Shown here: positions 55,376-64,000 of the stretch, piece after piece | Numbering within the stretch: position 1 is the first letter of the stretch | Layout: the number at the start of each line of letters is the position of its first letter | Source: Diphasiastrum complanatum | Taxonomy: Eukaryota; Streptophyta; Lycopodiopsida; Lycopodiales; Lycopodiaceae | Reading direction: 5' to 3' | Length of the DNA: 64,000 nt | Assembly (NCBI GenBank): GCA_029204225.1 | Contig: CM055092.1 | Coordinates: forward strand, 41,256,016-41,320,015 | The notes under the pieces: model-generated | The model's input: only the letters and a program-made list of their open reading frames with translations | The model's database searches: none | Told to the model about the DNA's origin: nothing | Made by a program: the position numbers and the translations under genes

Positions 55376-55798
55376 ACATTCGCCGTGTCCATTTACATTT
55401 ACTTTACTTTATGCATAAGCAGGCCTTGGGCCCTTTTTTATTCATTAGTGACACTTAGACTATATGGTTGGCCTTTGGCCTTATTACTCATTATTAGGCC
55501 ATTTGGACATATTACTGGAGAGTGGGGGCCTTTTTGGAGGGCGCACTATTTTCCCTCCCAGTTGGGCCCTAGCCACCGGAAGCTTCCTTTTAGGGCTTCC
55601 TCTTGGCTATAAGTAGGGAAACTGTGTCATTTGTTATTCAGCTGATGATATTGATCTCTCTCTTTAGTCTCCTTAATCTCTCTCTTTCCTGCTTTTTAGG
55701 GTTAAGTCTTGCTTATGTGCTGCTTTCATAGCTTAAGTCTTGCTTATGTGATGCTTTCATAGCTTAGCTCTAGATCAGCTGTGGCTCTATTCGTAACT
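55376..55798 (+). repeat. 3' LTR
   Basis: It is the second copy of the 423-bp LTR, collinear with the first. It begins only about 25 bp after the chromodomain coding sequence. Confidence 0.9.
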
Positions 55799-55977
55799 TC
55801 CCCCTCTCCCCCTAAACCATATCTCGTACAACTTTTTAGGTTATGCTTGATCAACAAATAGGCTTGATAGAAATCATTTATATATTTGCTTAATAGAAAT
55901 CATAGAAATTGTGCATAGTGCCTCGGACCTCCAGATTATCGAGTAGATGCTCGCCAAATCTTCAATCGCTGTAATCC

Positions 55978-56001
55978 ACCTCCCCCCCCCCCCCCCCCCC
56001 C

Positions 56002-56050
<49 letters not shown>
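55978..56050. repeat. Poly-C, (CT)n and (CG)n run
   Basis: About 22 C, then (CT)n to 56044, then CGCGCGCGCG. The length of such homopolymers is error-prone in any assembly. Confidence 0.9.
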
Positions 56051-56055
<5 letters not shown>

Positions 56056-56196
56056 ACATGCGCATGTGTGCTCAGCCGAATGAGCACGAATTTTGGTTTT
56101 TCAACAATATTTTTTTGGACAGACAACAACTATTATCATGTGTGAATTGCAATTCACTGGGTTTCATGAATCGCAATTTGCTGGAACAATGATGTG

Positions 56197-56202
<6 letters not shown>

Positions 56203-56257
<55 letters not shown>
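56203..56257. repeat. (CA)n microsatellite
   Basis: About 27 uninterrupted CA units. Nothing else is recognised between 55.8 and 56.9 kb except AT-rich sequence. Confidence 0.97.
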
Positions 56258-56937
56258 CATAGGTGTGGCGGAATGCGTTTTGCTGCATCCACGTTCCAGA
56301 CAATGGAATGCTGTCCGGAATGCAGATATTTTTTGCATTATTTTGCCAATTCTTTTTGCATATGGGCAGTGTGCTTTGGAGAGGTAGAGAGAGTGCAAAT
56401 TTGTTAATGCATGTCGGATTGAGGCAATTGTGCATAAATAAGTTTGGAAAAGTTACCATCAAATTCCCCGTGAAAAATGCTGTTTTTTGAGACCTATATT
56501 ACAAAAAACAAAAAACAAAATGATGTTTCAGGCCAAAATACCGAAACGTGTTCCAGACCATGTTCCAGAACGGCCTATGCAAATATGATGTGTATATTAT
56601 ATATAGTGCGGACAACAAGTGAAATACACGCAGAGGGATGCACATTTGTATTCGATGAGAAGTTCTTCTTGATAAAATGAAGTTTTGTTTTGTAATTTGT
56701 CTCTTGTCAACCATTTGATATTTGATGTTTGTGTGCATTTTTGCTATGAGACATTGGTTGAAGTGAATATCAGTATATCAGTTTTCGAATATGTTTCTGT
56801 TATTTTGATTAGTTCCTATCAGTTCTTGGATGGATAATGGATTGTGAATCGTTTGTTGTTTCTTCATTTATGATAGCATTGATCTCGATAGTAGGACAAC
56901 AATATGTCCGATTTGATATTTGATGGTTGTTCTGCAA

Positions 56938-58940
56938 GGTATTAGAGTCAGTCTGACTAGGAACACACTAGATCTTCGATTATACTGTCTATTAGCCATA
57001 GATTCTAACATTCTCATTTGTTTGTCAATGTTTCAGATCTGATTAGGATTCATTCTCTTTGTTCTATACGAGGTCAATCATAGTGTGTTATTTTCAAACA
57101 TGAAACCTAACTCATATATTTTTTTGATAGAGGAATTTAATGGAAACAATCTCTAGACGTGGAGATTCAAAATCAAAATAATTTTTTTGGCAAAGAGCTT
57201 ATGGGAAGTGGTTGATGACATTGACCTGAAACCACAAGTGGATGTTGCTGCTAGTACTAAATTGAAGCAAAGGGATGGAAGGCCTCCATTGCGTTATATT
57301 TGAAGACACTAAGATCTGCCTCGCCAAGACTACAAGGAAGCATGGGATATAATAAACAATCTTTATGAAAATAAAGATGTCACTTCTGAGGAAAAGATTT
57401 TTCTCTTTCAAGATATATGATTCAGCTAGTATGTCAGAAAATAGAAATGACTTTAAGGCTTTGCTTGAACAAGGGGCTGCTATTGATGTTGTCATGGCTT
57501 TGTTGTCTAGCCTGCCTGACAGTTATGACCATTGGACTATGATTGTGACAACATAATCAGACTTGACATTGTCAAAAGTCATTTCAATGTTACTTCAAGA
57601 AGAGTCTAGAAGGAATGGATCTTTCGTCTCAGAAAAGGCTTTAGCCTTTTTTTCAAAGAAAGGGAAAGATGTTTCAAAGTAGAAAAATATGACTCCAAGG
57701 CAGCAATGTCAGTATAATCAGAATAATAAAATTTTGATGCTGAAACTAGCTCTTGAAAATCACAATCCAAATCTCAAATCTATTGCTATTATTGCAAGAA
57801 AAAGGGCCGTATGTTCAAGGATGGTCGAATTTTGAAAAGAGAGAATTCACAGTAGGCTAATGCTATTTTTGAAGAAAGCAATGAACAAAAATATGAAGAA
57901 AAACAAAATGCATTTATGGTAGAAACCCAAGGTTCTTTAGCTTTAGATGATTGGTACTTAGACTCTAGATTCACACAACACATGACTAGTAAAATAGATT
58001 GGTTTGATATATTCAGCATATATGAAGAATGTAAATATGTACATCTAGGTGATAGTAGCTCCCACCAAATAGGTGGTGAAGGCACTGTCAAGCTGAATTT
58101 CTAAGATGGTCGAATCACCGATCTTGGCCACAAGCTTTCCTATGACTATGCAGGTAGTAGGACGGCTACTGAAAACCGGATTAAATGCACCGTTTTCTTA
58201 ATATGTTTGTGTGGCATGAAAGCAATATCGATATTCATTCCGAACTGACTTGCCATTTTGTTTTGGATGTATGAAAACTACACAACTCGAGTGGATTCTT
58301 TGAGAATATTCACTGTGTCATAACCAATGACTCTCAAGATGTTCTTGTTGTAGGTACTAGAAATGGTTTCTTGTACAAATTGAGTCATTGTTATTTGAAA
58401 AAATCTGAAGCTCTTGCTGTCTCGACCTTTGTGGATAGAAATACATTGTGGCATTGTAGGTTAGGGCATTTGAAACACGAGCATTCATTCTTTGAAGTCC
58501 AAGAATTTGGTTGATGACTTGGGATTTTTTTTTTATTTGAAATCTTGTACTCATTGTGAGAACTACATTTTTAGCAAGCCTATCACCTTCATAGATGATA
58601 TTTCAAGAACAATAGTAATGTTTTTGAAGCAGAAATCAGAAGCATTTAAATGCTTCAGACAACTTAATGTGCCTGACCTATGCTTTCATATTTGTAACTG
58701 CCTAATATTTTTGGGCTGAGACTGTCCATTGTTGCTTATATACAAAATAGATGCACGACAAAGGCATTGAAGGAGACAATTCCTCATGAATTATGGACTA
58801 GTGTCAAGCCATTCTTAAAAGATTTGAGAGTTTTGGATGTGTTGCCTTCATACATTAGCCCAAAGAACTAAGAAAGAAGTTGGATCTCGCAAACACCAAG
58901 ACAATATTCATTGGTTATCAATGTTTTTATTAGTTACTTG
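56938..58940 (+). pseudogene. Copia gag-protease-integrase remnant
   Basis: A degenerate primer site (GGTATTAGAGTC, 56938-56949) precedes a gag like that at 8.0 kb: LAKSLWEVVDD, KLKQRDGR and YKEAWDIINNLYENKDVT. Then MALLSSLPDSYDHWTMI and a zinc knuckle in which His has become Arg and the last Cys Gly (CYYCKKKGRMFKDG). A protease start WYLDSRFTQHMTSKIDWF shows Gly replaced by Arg in the DSG triad. A pre-integrase ALWHCRLGHLKHEHS and a late integrase GCVAFIHxPKELRKKLDLAN complete it. RT and RNase H are missing. It sits in the Rab3GAP intron just before the next exon. Confidence 0.85.
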
Positions 58941-59006
58941 ATGATGAGTCTAATCATTGCACTGCAAAGAAACACAGTTCAGTTGTCTTTTTTTTTTCCT
59001 TTGCAG

Positions 59007-59178
59007 CATGTGGCCAGTCTTTGTGCCAGTGCATGATCCAACACGTAAAGCTTATACTGGAATTCAAGGCACAATCAGCTCATTTTCAACAAGATTTGAT
59101 GCTGATAGATTATGCACCCAAGTTCCAGTCAAACTTATGCACCTAGAAGGCCTATATGATTTGTTCATGTCAAAAGTG
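59007..59178 (+). CDS. Rab3GAP catalytic subunit-like protein, seventh exon
   Basis: Preceded by TTTTTTTCCTTTGCAG and followed by GTAATC, the exon gives S-MWPVFVPVHDPTRKAYTG … VPVKLMHLEGLYDLFMSKV. This follows directly on ALSNCG of the 28.4-kb exon. The block matches the animal RAB3GAP1 stretch that runs from ALGNTG to THLSGLLDIFKSK. It ends in phase 0. No further exon is visible before 64000, so the next intron is at least 4.8 kb and the rest of the gene lies beyond the window. Confidence 0.8.
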
Positions 59179-59209
59179 GTAATCTCTCTCTCTCTCTCTC
59201 TCTCTCTCA

Positions 59210-59262
<53 letters not shown>
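59179..59262. repeat. (CT)n microsatellite
   Basis: Two CT runs separated by AGCTTTCT. They start within a few bases of the exon's splice donor and end where LINE E begins. Confidence 0.95.
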
Positions 59263-59265
<3 letters not shown>

Positions 59266-60888
59266 AGACTTCCCCTTCACCTCCTCAGTTGACCAACAAG
59301 CTATCTTTTTATCTCAGTCTCTTTTGCAATCTGCCAATACTAAAACCTTTCCTTCGCATAAACGCACTCACAACAAATGGTATGATACCGAGTGCTTCTC
59401 ATTGCATAAAGTTGTATACGCTAGATACCACTCTCCTCACACCCTAGCCTTGAAACAAAGAGAATATCACAAAGCGACTCTGAAAAAAAAGACAGCTTAT
59501 CTCCAGTCCTTGACCAGATATTTATCTTGAGATGCATTATTGAGGAGGCTAAGTTCAGGAAGCAGAGGGTTTATTGTTGCTTTGTGGATTTCCGCAAAGC
59601 CTTTGATTCTGTTCCAAGACACCTTTTACTCCAGTGCTTAGCATCGCTTGGCTTTTCTCAGGAGATCATTGCTGCTATCATCACATTGTATGAGAGAGTG
59701 TTGGCCCGTTTTCGAGATGGTGATGGATGGTCCTCTTACATTCATAGTACAGTGGGAGTTAAGCAGGGATGTCCTTTGTCCCCTACTCTCTTTGCTCTCT
59801 ATATTGATGATCTTGAGCGGATTATTAGGGAGGAGGGTGGAGATGGCTGTCCGTTAGCAGATATGATTATGCCTATTCTACTGTATGCGGATGACGTGAT
59901 ACTTCTATCGAGATCCGCATCTGGGCTTCAACAACACCTTGATGCTTTATATACTTTCTGCCAGACATGGGGTTTGATGGTGAACATTGGTAAGACTAAG
60001 GTCATGGTGTTCAACACCAATCGACAGCATATGAGAGACACAGTGTTCTACTATGATGGGCTTCCATTGGAGATAGTAGCCTCTTATGCTTACTTAGGTG
60101 TCCTTTTTACTGGTCCATTGCTCACTTTTAGACCAGTTGCACTATGTAGGCTCCGCAAGGGGCACTCTGCTCTTGTCCAGATGGAGAGGTTTTCCTCTAT
60201 TTACTATGTACATGATCCTGATACATGCTGTCGCCTTTTTTCTGCCACAGTCTCTCCGGTGGCTCCATATTCAGCAGAGACATGGTGTCCTGGCTTGTCC
60301 AGAGATACTTGGAGTGATATTTCACGTTTGCAGATCCTTATGCTTAGCCGGATGATCCGTGCGAAGCAGTCAGTTTCCCATGATATCATACTGGCAGAGT
60401 TTGCCTCACCACCACTGATTGTCGAGGCTATATTTCGGATTATCACATTCATTCATAGAGTCTCGGAGCTTGATTCATCCAGATATGTTGCTACAGCTTT
60501 CACATCCTCTCACACTCTAGCTAGTCAGCAGGCTAAGTCCTCATGGTTTCAGTGTGTTTCTGACCTTTTGAGTAGGTGGGGTTTATCTATATCTGATCTC
60601 CCGAACGGGACACACGCATATATCCGCCAGCAGATTTACAGAGCTTACATCAGCACAGTGTGGTCTCACCCAAATCCAGCACGAGTCAAGCTTCATTTTT
60701 ATCACACTCATCTTCTTCAGCTGGATGTTTCCGGGCTTCCCATTCGACCGGGTTATTTGTCTTAGACGTTATCTTTCGGCCTGCGTTACCGTCTTGGTCA
60801 GTTTAGGGTCTCTTCTCACCAGCTTGCTATTGAGACAGGCAGATACACAGACACACCTCGACCACTACGGATTTGTCAGTGCGGGTAA
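59263..60888 (+). mobile_element. LINE E, ORF2 fragment
   Basis: The copy starts in the linker after the endonuclease (HKRTHNKWYDTECFSLH), then jumps to RT with a deletion near 59522. A 412-codon open frame follows: CCFVDFRKAFDSVPR, GVKQGCPLSPTLFALYIDDL, LLYADDVILLSRS, NIGKTKVMVFNTNRQ, SAETWCPGL and LPNGTHAYIRQQIYRAYIS. It stops at a TAG near 60763, continues YRLGQFRVSSHQLAIETG, and is cut inside the C-terminal knuckle. It belongs to the LINE A subfamily. Confidence 0.9.
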
Positions 60889-61446
60889 GGACCTCGTGGC
60901 TGAGGCAAATGCTTTCATTCATTCCACCTTTGGTCTCACAGAGGATGTCATATCTGCTGCTTGGGTGGGTAAGTTCCAACCCACCACAGTGTTTCTGCGA
61001 TTCAAGGATGCTTTGCTTCGTCAAAAGGTTTTGCGTAAAAGAGGCTGCCTGAAGGGGTCTACTATTTTTATGGATGAAGACTAGACGCCCATTCAATGGA
61101 TTGAGAGAAAGAAAACTATTGCAGATGCTAAGGCCAATGGTTTCTGGACTCTCTTTCGAGACGGACGCCCAGTCTTGGTTAAAATTGCAGAACTTAAAAT
61201 CGCAGATACTTCTCCCTCTCCTACGTGAGAGATGTTTTGAGCTACGTCCATTTATTTCCTCTCCCGCGTGAGAGATGAGCTTTCTTTACACAATGATTTA
61301 CTTTTTACATTTTAGTTTTAGTCTAAGTTTTCGGTTGACGGCACTCCCCCATCCGAGTTCCATTTACTGTACTACCTCTTCAGTCTTATATGCCTTTTGG
61401 CATGGAAAAGACATTAATGAAGCTTTCTTTCTCTCTCTCTCTCTCA
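60889..61446 (+). mobile_element. Chimeric LINE piece: ORF1 fragment joined to a 3' tail
   Basis: Directly after LINE E comes an ORF1 C-terminal segment of a more distant LINE (TTVFLRFKDALLRQKVLRKR and GSTIFMDED). After stops comes a 3' UTR with ATGCC-TTTT-GGCAT (61390-61403), ACATTAATGAAG and a CT tail. There is no ORF2 in between, which suggests a deletion derivative or template switch. Confidence 0.7.
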
Positions 61447-61500
61447 GCGATGCTGACTGTCCATCGCTGATCCCTCCCCCCCCCCCCCCCCCCCCTCTCT

Positions 61501-62803
61501 CGCCCTCCTCTCCCACCTCCATGGCACGTAAAACCAGGGGGAGCCCTTGCTCCCCCACTCCTCCCCGACCCCCTATATCACCCTCTACCCCACCCCCATC
61601 CGCACCTACTGCCGCTCCACCTACTGCTCCGCCCCCCTCCGCCCCCTCCTCCGCTCCACCTGCTGCTTCGCCCCCCTCCTCCGCTCCATCTCCCTCCGCT
61701 CCATCTGCTGCCCACCCATCCTCCGCTCCATCTGCTGCCCACCAACACCAATTGCCCTACCCATCTGCTGATCTGCCCCCTTCTTCCGCTCCACCTGTTG
61801 CCCATTCACCCTCTTCTGCTCCACCTAATGCCCTGCCCTACCCATCTGCTGCTCCGCCCTCCTCCGCCCCACCTGCTGCCCTGTCCTGCCACCTGCTGCC
61901 CCTCCTCTGCACTCCCCCTCAACATGCCATCCTGCTATTGAGCAACAGGTCCCTCCTGCTACGCAACAGACACCTGCCCCCACTGCTGCGCAACAGCAAT
62001 CCCACTCGAGCCCTCCCTCATCCTCTGTCCCTTCGACTCCCATCTCTACCAACGCTGCTCCAGACACCCCCTTCTTGTCTCATGTTGACTACACCACCTC
62101 CAAATCCTTCGAGAATTTCCTACCCTACCAACTGAAAGAATTGAAGGCAGATGTGCAAACTCTAAAACTGGAAATCATCCACCTACGCACAGAGAACCAA
62201 CAGCTCCGGACCGAAATGGAAAATTAATATGCTTCCCAGCCAGAAGAAGAGACAAAGATGAAGATTCAAGATCTGGAACAACGACTGAACCAACACAAAG
62301 AATCGACCAACACATGGGCTTCTATCATCACCAAGAAGAAAGCTACCAATCCACCTTGGACAGCCGATGACGGAAGTAAGTCTCCCCCTTTTTCATCATT
62401 CATTTCCGCTACTCTTACGGAAGAGAAACTTTGAGATTCCAAGGCTCTCAATATTAGGGTACGAGGCATTGTGGACACCCAAAATGCCATTGACGAAGCA
62501 AAAAGATTTTTATGCACTACCCTAGGACACAATGCAGATGGTTTGGATACAGCATGGCGTACTAGAAAAGACACCGCTACCTTGGTCCTGTGCTTCACGT
62601 CACATACATATCGTAAGGCAGCCTTGCGGAAAAGAACCAAATTGAGAGACACCAAAATCTTCATGGATGATGACCTTACCTATATCCAAGTTGAAGAGAG
62701 ACGCCAAGCACTCCAAACCGCCAAAGCGACCGGAAGACGAGCGATTTATCGTGATGGAGTTGTTCAGTATCTCGAGGGTACTGCATCCGGAAACAACCTA
62801 TAG
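61501..62803 (+). pseudogene. LINE F ORF1
   Basis: A low-complexity Pro/Ala/Ser region encoded by CCGCTCCATCTGCTGCCCACC-like repeats (61570-61900) leads to a coiled coil (LKELKADVQTLKLEIIHLRT). An in-frame TAA at 62225 follows, then TWASIITKKK, a TGA near 62432, and the conserved core ALNIRVRGIVDTQNAIDEAK, ATLVLCFTSHTYRKAAL and TKIFMDDDLTYIQVEE. It ends in TAG at 62801-62803. Confidence 0.8.
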
Positions 62804-62843
62804 GAAATTGGGGTCCCCGGGCATGGGAGCATCCCGGGACCCC
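62801..62843 (+). promoter_or_regulatory. Candidate UAG readthrough element, LINE F
   Basis: TAG is followed by the 6-nt spacer GAAATT and the hairpin GGGGTCCCCGGG (62810-62821), a 10-nt loop, and TCCCGGGACCCC (62832-62843). Eleven of twelve positions pair, or all with one bulged C. ORF2 (…LGIWNCNG) is in frame. Confidence 0.5.
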
Positions 62844-64000
62844 CTCCACACCACCTACATCTTGGAATATGGAACTGTAATGGCATACACTCATCATCCA
62901 CGGCTGGAGATCTTACCGACTTCATCACAGACAGAGATATATTATTTTTTATGGACTACGTCATGTTTGGCTGTCCTCGTCGGCCCCTTTAGCACTGGGC
63001 GTTGATTACTTCAACCTTCAAGAGAAATAATCCCTCAAGGGCATTAGCGCAGCTGATTTCAGATTATGTTCACTTAATTAAAGTTCATAAGCGCATGTGT
63101 TAATAAAGAAAGACAGACCAAAAAGACTCTTGCTATCACATGGCATGGCTTGGGGGTTAGATCCAATTTTTGATCTAGGTTTAGTTGGGCGGTTTGGCTC
63201 CATAGTCTCTAACATTTGCAGGTTACAGATGGGATTCAGTTTATAGGACAGAGACTCGATCAACGAGTGGCAGAGGTTCGGGTGGAGTTGCATGTCTTTA
63301 TCGAGAGTCACTACAACTAGTTATAGAGTTTCTTCGACATGATGCACAGGCACGATACATATGGGCTCATATCATTGGGCGAGCTATCGGTTTGGATAAG
63401 GATCTCTTCATTGCTGCCTGCTACTTCCCTCCAGAGTCCTCCTCCTTTGCAGACAGATCCGGCTCTCCTTATACTGATCTCTCCGCAGACATTGTCAGAT
63501 TTACAGATCGGGGTTATGTCCTTCTCACTGGAGACTTTAATGCCAGGACTGCTACCAGACAGGTGGATTTCCACGACATTGATGACATATTACGTACACG
63601 AGCTATTGATTGTGAGGACATTGGCATCACTAGGAGCTCGGAGGATATGATGGGCCCTATCACGAGTTATGGAGAGTACCTTCTACAGATGGGTGAGGCT
63701 CACGAGTTGGCCATTTACAATGGCTTGGCTTGCTGGCCACATTCTAGCAGATTCACTTGCCATCCACATAGCGGCGGACACAATGTTGTCGACTATCTCA
63801 TGGGGTCACCGGCTTTTATCCCACTTATATCTGATTTCCACATTCTTCCCACTACCCTTTCCGATCACTCCTTCCTATCTTTCAGTATCGGCTCCATCCC
63901 GACTTCCCAACCACTCATTATTCCATCCATCTCTCGTGCACCCAAATACACCTTTGATCGCTCTCACATCAAGACATACCAGGAAGCCGTCAGTTCATTT
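62804..64000 (+). pseudogene. LINE F ORF2, endonuclease part
   Basis: LGIWNCNGIHSSSTAGD and ITDRDILFF are followed by about 260 bp of unrelated, stop-rich sequence. The frame then resumes at AGYRWDSVYRTETRS and stays open to 64000 with GSGGVACLYRE, LDKDLFIAACYFPPESSSFA, LLTGDFNART, HSGGHNVVDYLMGSP and LSDHSFLSF. The catalytic Glu segment (ETH in LINE D) is lost to the interruption. Confidence 0.85.

Larger units (their letters stand above)
52859..55798 (+). mobile_element. Young non-autonomous chromovirus-type LTR retrotransposon
   Basis: Two LTRs of 423 bp (52859-53281 and 55376-55798) differ at only 5 positions (about 98.8% identity) with no indels. A primer site follows the first. The 2.1-kb interior has a repeat-rich leader and only the integrase C-terminal part plus a chromodomain. 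Gag, protease, RT and RNase H are missing, so it depends on another element for movement. I found no matching 5-bp target duplication, and the LTR outer edges are uncertain by a few bases. Confidence 0.9.
28456..59006 (+). other. 30.5-kb intron of the Rab3GAP-like gene
   Basis: The donor after 28455 is GTTTGG, and the acceptor before 59007 is a long T run ending CTTTGCAG. The upstream exon leaves two bases (AG) and the next supplies C, restoring a codon inside a continuous homologous stretch (ALSNCGS then MWPVFVPVHDP). The intron contains LINE copies, two hAT elements, an LTR element, SNF2-like fragments and a copia remnant. All LINEs are in the gene's sense orientation. Confidence 0.8.
61447..64000 (+). 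mobile_element. LINE F, 5' part, runs off the window
   Basis: It begins at the end of a CT tract with a C-rich start (CAGCGATGCTG…), then a Pro/Ala/Ser-rich N-terminal region built from short tandem units. ORF1, the UAG/hairpin junction and the ORF2 endonuclease follow. The endonuclease is interrupted at about 62955-63215 and then open to the end of the window. Confidence 0.85.

Noticed and set aside
61578-61824. Minus-strand Gly/Arg/Ser-rich repeat proteins (SRWSGG, QQMERR)
   Set aside because: They are opposite-strand readings of the Pro/Ala-rich tandem repeats at the start of LINE F ORF1.

Overview
This window looks like nuclear DNA of a land plant with a large, transposon-rich genome. 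The evidence is spliceosomal introns, a plant WRKY transcription factor, CCCTAAA telomere-type repeats, and Ty1/copia, Ty3/gypsy, hAT and LINE elements of plant type. A fern, lycophyte or gymnosperm is my best guess, because one intron here is about 30.5 kb long; the species cannot be fixed from sequence alone.

Two host genes can be read. A group IIe WRKY gene lies on the minus strand (10648-12311, three exons), with a frame break before its second exon. On the plus strand, seven exons (27024-28455 and 59007-59178) join in phase into the N-terminal part of a Rab3 GTPase-activating protein catalytic subunit-like protein. The last two of these exons are separated by a single intron, 28456-59006, and that intron holds most of the mobile DNA in the window. 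The gene continues past the last exon seen here.

Layout. 1-8.4 kb: overlapping, decayed Ty1/copia pieces on both strands, with three tRNA-Met-type primer sites. 8.4-14.7 kb: the WRKY gene and its flanks, with a G-box/W-box promoter. 15-16.2 kb: a minus-strand copia gag remnant. 17-22 kb: a minus-strand Ty3/gypsy element (gag, protease, partial RT, long leader, primer site, LTR). 22.6-26.8 kb: GA microsatellite, a transposon nuclease-like fragment, short tandem repeats and a 144-bp foldback. 27.0-28.5 kb: Rab3GAP exons. 29-33 kb: LINE 3' piece, then LINE A. 33.3-35.3 kb: duplicated SNF2-helicase (CLSY/DRD1-like) fragments and telomere-like repeats. 35.5-44.1 kb: hAT1, containing LINE B. 44.1-47.2 kb: hAT2, whose target-site duplication touches that of hAT1. 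47.2-52.8 kb: LINE C fragment and LINE D. 52.9-55.8 kb: a young, internally deleted chromovirus-type LTR element. 56.9-58.9 kb: copia remnant. 59.0 kb: Rab3GAP exon. 59.2-64 kb: LINE E, a chimeric LINE piece, and LINE F running off the end.

The most interesting signal is in the LINE family. Three diverged copies (A, D, F) share the same junction: ORF1 ends in UAG, then 6 nt later comes a GC-rich hairpin with compensatory changes, and the endonuclease-RT ORF2 continues in the same frame with no AUG ahead of its first endonuclease motif. This is the layout expected of programmed stop-codon readthrough making an ORF1-ORF2 fusion. All LINE copies lie on the same strand as the host gene and most begin and end in (CT)n tracts.
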